Assembly: GCA_965153455.1 (NCBI GenBank)
Contig: OZ234499.1
Location: 17,294,271-17,358,270 of the forward strand
Direction of reading: 5' to 3'
Source: Sphagnum compactum
Taxonomy: Eukaryota; Bryophyta; Sphagnopsida; Sphagnales
DNA: 64,000 nt
Part shown: piece after piece, positions 39,087 to 51,500 of the stretch
Layout: each line of letters starts with the position of its first letter
Position numbering within the stretch: position 1 is the stretch's first letter
The notes under the pieces: model-generated
Database searches by the model: none
What the model saw: the letters and a program-made list of their open reading frames with translations, nothing else
What the model was told of the DNA's origin: nothing
Position numbers and translations under genes: made by a program

Positions 39087-39330
39087 GATGTAGCCAAATT
39101 TTGGCTACGCACTAGATATGAAAGTACCCAAAAAAACGGAATCCTTCTATATTCTTGGCTACCGACTGGAACTGATTGAAAAAATCTGGTGATTTGAAAA
39201 ACAAAAAATTCAAAATCTCGTGAATTTGGGTCATTTTTTTCCATCAAAAATCCTTTGTATAGGTCGAAATCATATTTTTCAGGTCGAAATTTGGCGAAAA
39301 TTTGCCACTAAAAGAAACACTGGAGCAACA
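39087..39330. mobile_element. Segment related to the 1.38-kb MITE-like element
   Basis: Begins TAGCCAAATTTTGGCTAC and contains ATCCTTCTATATTCTTGGCT, matching the order of motifs at 1383-1450. The right end is not clear; homology is visible over only about 110 bp. It supports a dispersed family but is weak by itself. Confidence 0.35.
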
Positions 39331-42300
39331 TGTGTCTCATGTCCAGTTTGCCTTAGGTAGTAACTACTAACTCGTAACAAATTCATTTTGGATCAATACC
39401 CGCAAGGATGTTCACATGTATGAACTTTTTCCAATTATGCTTCCACTTAATCCTTTAATCAGTATGCATATCTTAATTGCACAAATGACCTAATATACTT
39501 GTAAATACACTTGTTATAAGTTCTGAACATGTATCCAATTAATTTCAGATTTTGGAAGATTCTGCACTTCACAAAACTGGATTTGGAGGACTGAAAGGTT
39601 TGGGAGATTTCTCAATTTGTTGGGCACCAAGCAATTTGATCAAAATAGTTTGAGCCTTAACAAATGAGATGCCATCATAAAACATCAATCCAAACTTCAA
39701 CCTTTAACTAGTTTTTTCACCTCTCATAATACCAATTAGCTTCAACAAGTGATGAGGTGCTTTTGTTTCTCATGCTATGTAAGTGTCATGTGCTTGAGTT
39801 TTAAAGTGTCAATTTGCACATTTGTGAATCAAAAAATTGACTAATCAAAATTCTATATTCTATATTTTACATTCATTAATATACATACAAGTTTCAAGTT
39901 AGTCAAAAGGACCTCAATGGGCACAATGATATCATTGAAAGAAAAGATATTTTTTGAAAGAAAAAAATAAAAATAAAAATATTAATATGCAATTAAAATC
40001 AGCATACCAATGATTAAAGATTGATAAAAAAAAAATAGGAAGGAAAATAAAAACCTATTAAGTGGTAAAAATCAATCCAAAGAGTGTATATATATATATA
40101 TATATGGCTTGTATTTATCTTAATGCAAGGCTCATTAAATACATACAAGAACATATATTTAATGAAAATATGTAATAAGTATGTGAGCAATAGTCATTGA
40201 AAGTTGACCAGAAAATTAAGTTTGTCACAAGTGACTACAATTTAAATTAAAGACATTCAAAAGCATTATAGAATTAAAAAGAAATTATATTATACTTTAA
40301 TGTCTATGGAGGTTTATAACTTCCAACATATCAGCCAAGATCTCAAAATTAAAATTCAATTTTGCATGACATAATAAATATAATCCATTTTTTCATTTTT
40401 ACTCATGACTAAAACCATTCTACAAAAAATAAGAATGTAAAATTGATTCCTTCGATTAAGAGAATTATACATGTGACCAAATGAAAAATTGATTTAATTT
40501 TTAATACTTTTTCTATGCCTAATTCAAATTTGATATGCAACTAATAGTTTATATAAACAACCAAAATAAAATGAAATTTCATTTACAATCAAAAGCATCA
40601 TGCAAGTGACCAAAAGATCGATCAATTAATATATAATTTTATTTTTCAATCAAAAGATTTGTATAAGCAATAGAGAATTTGAATGCTTTTAAACATTAAA
40701 CTTGTATGGAAAGCAATTGAATGATTATATATGTTTACATTTGCAACCAAAATCAAATTTACACATGCAAGTTCCAAGGGTTTTATTTTTTCATTTTGTT
40801 GGTTTCAAAAGTTTAGCAATTTTTTCCCCATTATAGCAAATTTTCGAATTTACATTTAGGAAACGAATTTTTCCAAAATTCTCCCAATTGTTTTATCATG
40901 ACATTCCGAAAATTCACCAAAAACAAATTGCTGCATACAACTAGCCTTTAATTTGTGTATGCAACTGAAATTTTATAGAAACGAGTGAAATATAAAATTC
41001 ATAGTTTATTACAGCACTTTTTTCTTACACCAAAATTTAAAAAATCAATTAAATTTGTGAAAAAGAATTAAATAGATTTTTTAAAATTAAATTGGTTTTT
41101 AAATCTCAATTGCAACCAAAAGTATTTGTATAATTGATTGAGAAATGGATGGCATAAACTTTAAGAATATTTGAAATGAAATTTGTATATGAATGTCCCC
41201 ACAAAAATAAAAATTAATCACTGTATAACTCAAAAATATACATCAAATTGAAAAATGAAAAATAAAAATAAAAATAGGTTGGATCTACAACGTAAAAAGA
41301 TTTACAAATTTTTATAAAATATTTTTTATTTCTAACCAAAGGTTATACAATATTTGGAATTATAAAATAATTAGTTATTATAAGTTCAAAAGTAGGTATA
41401 TGTGAAAAAATTAAAACAAGGGAAGAATCAACTTATATATGCAATCAATTTTTTAATAAACATTCACAGGAAAAATAAATTAAATTAGTTTGATGTGTGG
41501 CTCAGACTTTTATGTTTGACTAACAATCAATTCAATCTTCTGGTTGAGAATAGTCTCTGGACTTCATAAATTTATGTAAAAATAAATTTAAAAATAATAT
41601 TTGGTCAGAAATTCATTTTAAAAATCATTTTCATTTTTAGTTTATAATTTGCAAAATTCTATCGATCAAAAATTTTATTTTATTCTATCCTTTCTCTTTG
41701 TCCCTTTATAAAATGATTTCATTCAGAAATTTATTTATTCATTTAAATAATTGTTTCTTGTAAATTGCTTTTGTTTACAAATAAAAATCAATTTTGGATC
41801 TTAGTTCTTTCAATTGCTAATAAAAATAGTTTGTCATCTTGTAGTTTGAGTCACTTGCAAAATGTTTTTGATTATCAAAAAAGTTAAAATGTCTTCTAGT
41901 TATCATTAGGAAAGGGAGTATAGGTAATAATGTTTGTATGGAATATGATACACACAAATTTATATATGATTAAAATGTATAGGTGAATGGTAGGTCCAAA
42001 TGGTATTTTGTTGTTTGTACCACCCTCATTCCCAAGGCCAAAAACAACAAAGTACCCAATGTGACTTGCCATTCACCTTCTTAAAAACCTAACCTAATTT
42101 GAAATTGTGCAGTAAAGTTATGCTTGGTAATGTGTGCCTCATTATTTCTGACAAAGCTCTACTTGGGAAAGAACTTCCAAATATAAAGGGAAAATTTGGG
42201 TTAAGTTTTTAAGATTGCAAGAAATGGGCTTTCTAAAGTACATACCTTGCTATGATTTGTCCCAAATATTGCATTGTAAATGATAATGAATTTTCACTTT

Positions 42301-43700
42301 CAAATTGGGACATCATCTCATATTGCCATGGTGTTGATTGGATTCCCAATGTAAAGGGGATAGCACACTAGTTTAGTAGATTCAAACCCTAAGGTGCTTA
42401 GTATGTGACTACAAACAGTAAAATTTATTGCAAAAAAGTCAAAATGTGCCAATTTAGCTCAGGAAATTGGATTTTTCGCACCAAATTTGTGCAGCTAGTG
42501 GTGACTGGTAAAAGGCACAACACAGTTGTGCACCTCCAAAAACGAGTGTAATAAATTGGACTTGACTGAGGCTCAATATTTCTATTGGTTGATCATAATG
42601 ATTGGTCTAGGTGGTTTGTTATTAGTAATCCCCCATGTATATGCAATTCCAATTTTAGTTTTATTTGTGAGGTTGCCAAAAACAAAACAGCTAAACTTAG
42701 ACATTTTAATTTTACTATCCAGAATTACCTACTGAACACCATTGGAGATGCTTTAAGGGATATATTTTTGTTTTAGAATTGAGGTTCTCCATAACCACAT
42801 CCTTACACTAATTGGATTTTTAACATGTTTTAATCACAATTCATTGGCTTTTTTCTTTATAAAAGTTTCCACATAAGAGGGTAAAACATGTGATAAGTTC
42901 ATTTCTCAATGTTTTTTGTTTCATGTGTGCCTTGTGTTGAGTTAATGAGAGATCTTGCCTTATGACACCCATTAAATGGGTCTTCATAGCATTTGAAAGT
43001 TATGAACCAAGCATTATAATTTTTTCATGATATACCATATCTATTAGTAGAAATCATGTCCTTTGCAACCAAGGGAACAATGACTAGTTGTCTTGAATGA
43101 CTTTATCAATGACCGTATATTCATATATTATAATTTCACTATCTACATGGAATAAATATGAATAATATATTAGTCATTTATATGATTAATGGATAACAAT
43201 TTACAAAATAAGCATACTTCATCCATTTTTCATCAACCATATTTCACTTGTTATAGTTTTCGAATGTGTATTAAAAATTAAAACATCGACATGGATTATC
43301 CAATTGTCATTTTTCAAGTAATGAAATACAAAAATCTAGTTTATGATTAAATATTGTCATGATGTCATGGCATTTTTTAATTTAATTTATTAAATAATAT
43401 CATGCATCGCTGGAAAATGGGTCCCACTATATGTTCTTAACTTTGGAGACTTATCAAATGACTTATATATGACAAAGTAATTATTGTTACATGGACAACA
43501 TGGCACCTTGTATAACTATAGAATCATTAACTTTAAATGTTGCCGTACCCTAGATGGTCACAATTATTTTACAATGATTGAAAAATGAATATTAATAATT
43601 TAATATGAGTACAAACGAACATAATAAACTACAACATGTAAAGAACTTATTTTGATCAATATTATACGTATAGGTAATAGAAAAACATTTATTATTATTT
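39331..43700. other. Very AT-rich intergenic sequence
   Basis: No gene recognised. Degenerate motifs such as CAACCAAAAT and ATTTCATTTACAATC recur between about 40300 and 41300, suggesting old, eroded repeats. An (AT)n run lies near 40086-40105. Open frames at about 42526-42776 show no family similarity. Confidence 0.5.
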
Positions 43701-43708
43701 TTTTGAAT

Positions 43709-43885
43709 ATTATATGTAGTTAAGGACGTCGTGAAGCTTCCCCTTAATCCGTTTGTCATTCGTCCCGTCATCCAACTGGACGGACATTTCATCCATCCCG
43801 TCATTACATATAGTAAAGGACGTTGTGAAGCTTTTTTTTATCACGTGACCCATCCATCCATCCGTCTCGTCATCCATCCATGGAT
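43709..43885 (+). repeat. Tandem duplication of about 95 bp
   Basis: Two diverged direct copies (about 43709-43803 and 43805-43885) share ATAT..AGT.AAGGACGT, GTGAAGCTT and a CATCC-rich end (CCATCCATCC; CGTCATCCA). The CATC/CCAT simple repeat in the second copy has expanded. Confidence 0.65.
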
Positions 43886-44599
43886 GGCATCATACAGGGA
43901 AGAAAACTCTGGCAGAAATAAATAACTCCCCCCCCTGCGCATGTGTCGCTGTCTAGGAAAGGCATGCCTGGCCCAAGGGGGTCTAATATCAATATTAGAC
44001 CAAAAGGGCCAAATACACCCTGACGTGCACCTAAAAAACTTGAAAATTGCAATTCCAATTCAGGCAAGTAGTTTCATTTTCCCTCCCTCTTGAGTTCCTT
44101 CTTTAATTGTTGTTGTTTTTGTTTTCTTACAATCAAGTTTGGCAGCCTATCTATCATTTGACAAAGAATCTTATTTAGGTGGAGCTGAGGGGCCATTATT
44201 TGTTTTTGAGAAAGCTTCACACCAACGATAAATTATCCTTCGTCAAGCAAAGCACAAGCAGATTTCACAAGAATGTTTTTGAAATAATTAAAAAATAAAG
44301 ATGGGTAGTTTTAAAAATTGAAATGCCCTAACCTTTGTAAAGAACAGATTCCGCTTGATAATGTGCCCTCCAGATACACTAAAACAATTCTGCCAAGTGC
44401 TTTACAAATTTGAGGCCACTTATTATTGGCTAAAGTGAACCAATAGCCAGTAGCACATACCACAAAGGTGGGATGGATGATGGTCACAAGCAGTGCAAAC
44501 ATCAAAATTTTCAGCGGCCAGGGTCCCAATGAATACATGCGGAATGTGGGATATAGAGAGGTTTTGGAAATGTAGTTTGTAGTTGTGATTTTGTAATAT

Positions 44600-44648
44600 G
44601 TACTGTCAAATACACACACCCGTGCATTAGGCACGGGGTTCAAACTAG
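44600..44648 (+). mobile_element. Helitron-like 3' terminus
   Basis: A 7-bp perfect stem (CCCGTGC at 44619-44625, loop ATTAG, GCACGGG at 44631-44637) is followed 7 nt later by CTAG at 44645-44648 and then T. A short GC-rich hairpin about 10 nt before a CTRR end with a following host T is the classic Helitron 3' structure. The 5' end (TC after A) could not be chosen among many candidates, and no Rep/helicase coding sequence is nearby, so this would be a non-autonomous copy or a solo end. Confidence 0.45.
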
Positions 44649-44649
44649 T

Positions 44650-45490
44650 ACTTGATATATAGTCCATTTAAAACATTCAATGTGATTAAATTAAATATTA
44701 TACATTGAAATAAATTTTAATGGTAAAAGTATGATATATTATAAATATTTTTATATATTTCAATTTAAAAATAAAACAAAAGTGTATGATGTAAGATGTA
44801 ATATATAATTTATTTGTATATTAAACTTCTATGATAAATTTAAATGAAAATTTATTTTACATGTGTAAAACTATATTATTAAATAATTATATTAAATTAT
44901 GTGTAAAAATGAATTAAAATTAAAATTTCAAAAAATTAGTTAATATTTTTAACACTAATTTACGTTATTCAAATTAAATTGAATTATACCTCATATTTAA
45001 TATGACTAATATAGAAAATTAATATATATAAATATAATTTATTTATAATCCATTAATAAGTATTTTTTGTGAATAAATTACATGGATTCATATGTGTAAA
45101 TCAAAAGTTATCAATAAATTATGATATATTGGAAGCAAAAGTGTAATATAAATTCCTAAACCAAATAAAGGTTTAAGATATGGAAATTCTATTTTATTTA
45201 TTCATGTGTTAGCCATAAAGGTTTTTCATTACAAAAATGTGTTTGGATTTAAATTTTCCAAAGTATTGTCATTGAAATGTTATATATTCAATAACAAAAT
45301 TCTTCTTTAAACTGAATTTAAGTTTATATATATATATATAGTTGTGTACAATATTGAAGGAAATTTATGAATAAATTTTCAATTTTTTCATTCGAACAAA
45401 TTATCAATAAGATACAATTTAATATATTTGAAGTTTTGTGTAATGTTTAAATGAAGTATGGTTTAAAAAGAATTAACATTAGACTATGAT
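44650..45490. other. Extremely AT-rich spacer
   Basis: Nearly pure A+T with TATA runs (for example around 45328-45341). No coding or structural feature recognised. Confidence 0.5.
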
Positions 45491-45491
45491 T

Positions 45492-45735
45492 TACACAACA
45501 TGTGGGATGGCTTGGTGGTAAAGGAATTGAATTTCATCCTTGGGGTCCAAGGATCAAACTTCACAAATGACATCTGATGTGGTCAACATTGGAATATTGA
45601 CCAAATATTTCATACCTACCTACATTACCCAGGTTAGGTGGTTATCTAAGTGACCTTAAATAGGTAGATTAGGTGGTCTACTTATCCACTTAAATTAGGT
45701 TTTTAACCTAGTTTAAGTGGTGACATGTGTCAACA
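45492..45735 (+). mobile_element. SINE-like tRNA-derived element
   Basis: Contains an A-box-like GATGGCTTGGTGG near 45509-45521 and, about 40 bp later, a B-box-like GGATCAAACTTC, as in the tRNA-related heads of plant SINEs. A non-coding body with TTAGGTGG / TTAAGTGG repeats follows to about 45730. The B-box departs from the consensus GGTTCGANNCC, the 3' end is not a clear poly-A, and no flanking duplication was confirmed, so it would be an old copy. Confidence 0.4.
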
Positions 45736-45739
45736 ATTG

Positions 45740-48700
45740 ATAGGATAAAAATAATAAAATTAAAAATAATTAAAATAAACATAAATCTTATTATTTATAT
45801 TATATATAATAAATTCATAATTATAAGTATTATAAATTAAAAAAATAAAATTTCCCAAGTTTTTGGGTCCAATTTGTAATAATAAAAAATATTTAAGCAA
45901 TGATTAAATTATCATTAATGATTTCACATATGTCCTTTATGACGAATGGATGATATTTGCCACATCATTATGTCACATCATGTCCTAAATGACTTGTCCG
46001 TAATGACTTTAAGACTATTAATCATTTTTGTCTTTTATAACTGGAATACTAATCATAAACTTAGTCATATATTTGAAGATTTTTATTAGTGACCCTATTT
46101 GTTCTTATTTTTTCATCCTCATTGATTAGTTAACATATTCCTATCTAATTATGAAAGTTTTGCCACACATGTTTCTTGATAACTACATTTAATTGACATA
46201 CTTGAAAATGTTTTGCCAATTCTAATAGTCATTTTTACACCTTGGCTAAATTTTGCAAATTTTTAACATAACTCTTTTCCCCTTTTTCCTGGTGACCATT
46301 TCATTCAACTTGTTTTACTTCCATTTTTGTTGTATAGACAACAATATCTTATGCATGTCCTCTAAAAGTATGCTTGTTCTATTTTCAAATTTGAAGTTAT
46401 AAAAAAACTTACAATATAATCACATTGTTCGTGAACAAAATATAAGAAAACATTTCAAATTTTTAACATATGGCCCATTTGGTCTTAAAGGTCAAATCAA
46501 TAAATGTTGGGTGTGATTTCCTTAGGTGAGATATCATGCACAAATCAATTCAAAGGAACATCCCCACCTTGCAACAATATTTTAACTTTAGGATTTGTAT
46601 ATATATTATTTATTTCTTAATTACCTATAAATAAATGATGCATTGTTTGCTTTTAAATGTGTGAATGTGCTTTTGGGGGATGATTTGACATGGGCCTTTC
46701 TCTTTGTAAACTTGTAATGGACATGTTCATTGAACTTTACTCCCCTTCCACAAATTTGTGTGCGTGTGTTTGTGCAGTTTACAGAAAGACACCAAGAGAA
46801 AAAAGACATTAGTATGTTGTTCATTAAGAAAAGATTGGGTGCCTTGAATCTAAAATGGGCGACAACTAAATGGTGATGTTCTTATTTTTATGAGCTACTA
46901 AAACTTACTCATGTTGGCTCAAATGTTTCCGAAGAAAATTTGCTACTTTGGCTTTTAGAGAGCTTTAGATTTAGACAAAGGGATCATTGCTAGTTTGTCC
47001 TACAAATGGCCAAAGGAAGTCGCAAAAAAGAAATTGATTCCATGAATAAAGAAATGTCTAGTAATTAATTAGTAAAAAAACTAGAATTTTGTTTTTAACA
47101 GCACTATGTCATCGATCAATTAGTTTTGCTGACATTGTTGAGGTTTCAAATGTTTTTTTAAATTTCTAGTGTAAATGTGAATAGCTAGGAGATTTCAAAT
47201 GAGGAAGGAATGGAGGCGTTTGTTATGGGATGTTGTTTGAACCTAAAATTAGGCCTATAAACGACATACATCATACATTTAAAATCATTTGGTTACTAAC
47301 ATCTGAAATGAGGTGAGCTGATTCCTTAAGGCTTAAATTTGAAACATTCAATGCCTTTCAATTGCATTTTGCCTTCCAATTGCATTTTGCCTTCCAATTC
47401 AAGGATAAAAATTTATGGGACCCTTCACATGTAAAAGGGATTTTTTTTCCAATCTTTCAATGTGAAGGGCAATTGTAAAAAAGAAATTCACAAAATTTTC
47501 ATGTTCACATCTATGTTATTAATTAAAATAAAGGGTTTTTATAATGTTTTCTAGCGTCTAGAGACTAGAATCTAGAATATGCTACAATCAAATTAAGTCA
47601 CAAAAATCGATTCCAAAAGTTTTCTATATCAGGGGATGATTAGGTCATCTCCTCTCATCTCTCTTTCTTCTAAGTTTTGAAACACAAGTGCACCACCCAA
47701 GTTCTCTACACCAAGTGGAGTTCACCTTGAGGCTTGGTCCCCTTCATTCCCTTGTTAATTAAAGGTAAAGCTTCCTTTCCATGCTTGAATAGGACAAATA
47801 TATTTTGCAAGCGTTCTCTTATTTGAAACATTTAAAATAAATAAAAAATGGTGTCGATCTTTAATCAAGAATCATATACTTTTATTAATTTGTGAGAAAA
47901 TTGATTTGATGATGTAGGGTGTTGGGCTTGTGGGAATGTCATTAAATTGACCTTGGATCAAAATTTTATCGACACTCAACTAGAAGGCACTTGAGGTGTT
48001 AACAAAAAGTCATTGATTATTTTGGTTTCAGAGTTGTTCATGTGAGCGAAACTAAGAACTAAATAGGTGAAGGGTGGTGAGAAAAAGCCAATATGAAAAT
48101 CCGCGACCAACAAATTCTTTGGAATTCCATGTTGCATAGAAAAGTTAATAGTTCATTTTAATGGATTGTTATGTTAAATGGGCCACTAATTCATGTACAA
48201 ATATTATGTACTTCTTTGTTTTTATGAAGGGCATTTTGATGAGTAATCTTTCAATGTGAAAGGTAATTTTTGGAAAAGTTTTTTACATGTGAAGGGCACA
48301 GGTGCCCTTCAAATTTAAGCCCTATGTCTCCTCACTTACAACTCTCATAAGTATATGCCTCAAGGTTGGACCTTCATCTTAGGTTTACATTTTTGGGGCC
48401 TTCTAACTCTTAACTTAATTTTTGTCAATTTGTGAATAATAAACTAATACAACTTTACCTTTTTGTTCTATTGTGAACTAGCTCATCTTGCTATCCTTGG
48501 TTGCTTACTTCTTTGCTCATGGATGGCCTAGAATGAAGACATCATTGGTTATTTTATCTATTCATTGATTGGGCTAGAATTCCATGTGATTGAAATCCTC
48601 CATCCAAAATTTAGGGTTGTTAGTCTATGCAAACTTATTAAATAATGATATTTTAAAAATAAGCAATTCCTGAATTTTTAAGGTTGACTTCTAGTTTGTT

Positions 48701-50080
48701 ATTTGTTGTGGTGGGATAGGATTCTGGACTCTGGAGTCCAAGTCATTTTTTTTCATTCTTGTAATGTAACACAATTGGTAATTATCCCTAAATAGATTCA
48801 ATCAAAATTTGTCGAGTCGTGGCAATTTTGCCCAAAAAAAATCACTACTTCTAAAGGACCCCTTTTTTTGAGTGGACTCATGCTAGATTTTGCCTTCCAT
48901 TGGGGAGGCACAACTACCATAATAGAACTTTTTATCTCGAATTTTCCAGACATTGTTTGAAGATTAACGTGCCAATTTGCATTTACTAACAAAGAAATTT
49001 TCTTCAATTTTTTGTTGTTTATGGAATTTTACTACTACTGTAATTTTCTATTGATTTGCCTATTGATTTTTCTCACCTTTTATATTCATTAATTAGGATG
49101 CCTCCCAAGTTTAATTTAAATGTTTTTATTTTGCAATGAGCTAACATGATTGGCCCATCACCCAAAAAAAATTAAGGATTTGGAAGGCTCCCCAAATAGT
49201 AAATGTTATTTCAGAAGCAATGTTTATTTTACTAGCAAAATTTTGCCAAATTTTGACCTAAAAAATATTTTTTCAAACTTTACAAAAGATCTTTAATGGA
49301 AAAAATGGACCAATACCGCCAAATTTGAAAGAAAAAAATTCAAATTGTCGAACTTTTATGATGAGTTCCAACAAATAACCAAAAATCTGTAGTGCTCATT
49401 TGTTTCAAATAGTTGAATACATAACTCTAGCAATGGTCACAAAGCCTTTAACTTTGATTCTTCCACATGCTTAATGCACCTACTCCCAATTGGATTCCAA
49501 GGCTAATAGTGAAAATGATGATGTAAGCACACAATGAACCACAGAGTTTAAATGCAACTCACCAATGCATTAGCGACTACTGGTAGAAATATGTGACTAG
49601 GTAAAGAAAGGTTAAATTGTGGTGTGGACATAAATTGCTCTTGTTCACCAAAAAAATAAAATCATCTACTAAATCCACTATTGAAGAAGGCCTATCCCTA
49701 TAGGCAAACTACTATTCAAAACCGTGTCATTGTTGACTGGAGCCAGTCCCTTACTAGATTTCAATCTAAACATAATCTTTATCTAGACACTCAAAACCAC
49801 AATGAACTAATGTTGCTCAAGCTTGAAAGAGGAGGAGAAAAAATAGGAAAACAATAATAACAAGCCTCACAAATCTAGTCTTTTTTTGTTTGGAACACTC
49901 GCAACTAGCACATGTTGCTTTGGTTGTTGCTTGTGCTCAATCTAGCTAGTGAAAATTGTAACAACTCTTGATTGTAGCACTTCTATTTTTTTACAACATT
50001 TGGTTATGTAGAACTAGCCAAAAAAATATTGTTGTTCACAAAGGGGGCTGACCACCTGGGAGAATGAACACATTTACTGG
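45740..50080. other. AT-rich intergenic sequence
   Basis: No gene recognised. CAATTGCATTTTGCCTTC is tandemly repeated at about 47359-47398. A primer-binding-like TGGTTTCAGAG occurs at about 48027 but no retroelement coding sequence follows it. Confidence 0.5.
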
Positions 50081-50084
50081 TACC

Positions 50085-51500
50085 ACAAGCCCCAAAATAA
50101 AACTAGTGGTGCTTGTCCCCATACATACAACATTTATACCTCCCAAGAAAATTTGTCAATTTTTTAGATTTTTATTTTAATCAATTTTTAAATAATCATT
50201 GAAATTATATTTTTAAGTTCATGTCATCTCAATGATTTGAAAGGATTTCAAATTAATTACTTATCTTCTCATGAAACAAATTTCATTTAAAAAATTAGTT
50301 ATATGAAAACATTTTGCATTTTATTGTATGAAATTAAAAGTCATGATAAAAGAATGCCAAGTAATCACAAGTTTAAGAAAATGTGTGATGAAATAACATG
50401 ATAAAATCAATTATTGAATGCATAATATATCTTTATGAAAAACCCAAAAGATGGATGGGTGTTCCTAAAATTACCCGTCAATTGGATGGGTAGCCCCAAA
50501 ATGTCCGATTGTCACATTATAATTTTGTATATGTAATTAATAGGAGGAAGGTACTAAACACTAACAAGTTTTATTTATTGTATATAGATTGTATGTATAT
50601 GTTTTGTGTTGTTTTGCAAACGGCTTGTACTGCAATGGGCAATTTAAGGTTCAATTCTTTCCTTAATCAATTTTCAGTAAGTAGGCAATAGGCATAAATA
50701 GTTTGTAACTTTATACATGTTTTGTGCAATATGTTTGAATTTTGTGTGTTACATGTGTGCACTATGCAAGTTGAGGGTTCAATACAAGTCATATCGCAAA
50801 ATCTCACCTTAATGAACTTATTCATCACCAGGAAGATCCATCGAACATTTTTTTAAATTGCCTCCTTTTGTTAGGTGAGCCAAACACACATAGCCAAATT
50901 AAACTACTTGTGTTTGCCCCATACATGCTTGCTACAACCCAAAATCATACATGCATGTCTACTATCATAGGGCAATAATAAATTTTTGTAACATAAAAGG
51001 CAACCACAATACAAAAAATTAATCAATGAAAAATTGATTTTATTACGATTCTTGTTATTAAATCTTCATCAAAGCCTTGTTGAAGTCTTTTAAATAACAT
51101 CAAATTAATTAAAACATTTATATCTCAAAAAAAATTATGTTAGAATTTATTTTAAAATTGACTTGTTTTATTTTAATTAATTCTCGCATAATCTTTCAAA
51201 TCAATTTTTTAAGAATCTCATTTTAATAAGATTTAAAGGAATTGAAGCTAATTATTTGTATGTTTATCAAACAAATTTCATTTAAAAATTATCCATATGA
51301 ATTTTTTTTACAATTCATAGTGATATGAAACCTGGTGATACAAAAAAGCAAGTGACGACCCAAAGAAATAAAATGATATAGAGGCATGATTAAATCAGTT
51401 ACCCAACATTCATATTTGAGAGGAAACCCAACAATTAGATGGGTAGACTTCAAAACAACCCATCAATTGGATGGGTGCACCCAAAATCTACACATGTGCG
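50085..51500 (+). repeat. Diverged direct repeat pair, possible old LTRs or duplication
   Basis: Segments at about 50100-50505 and 51000-51490 share ordered motifs: CCCCATACATAC, a block AACAAATTTCATTTAAAAA followed by ATATGAA, and a G/TGGATGGGT end with TCAATTGGATGGGT and CCCAAAAT. Spacing between equivalent points is about 1.0 kb. The interior has no recognised coding sequence. It might be a small non-autonomous LTR element (TRIM-like) or a simple duplication. Confidence 0.5.

Noticed and set aside
42526-42776. Overlapping plus-strand frames of 63-69 codons
   Set aside because: Two frames overlap without similarity to known families and there is no splice-consistent extension.
44311-44667. 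118-codon minus-strand frame near the Helitron-like end
   Set aside because: No recognisable domain, and the frame crosses the hairpin and terminus; treated as chance or captured non-coding sequence.
48020-48045. Primer-binding-site-like TGGTTTCAGAG suggesting an LTR retrotransposon
   Set aside because: No gag or pol sequence follows, no second LTR was found, and the motif differs from the usual tRNA-Met complement.
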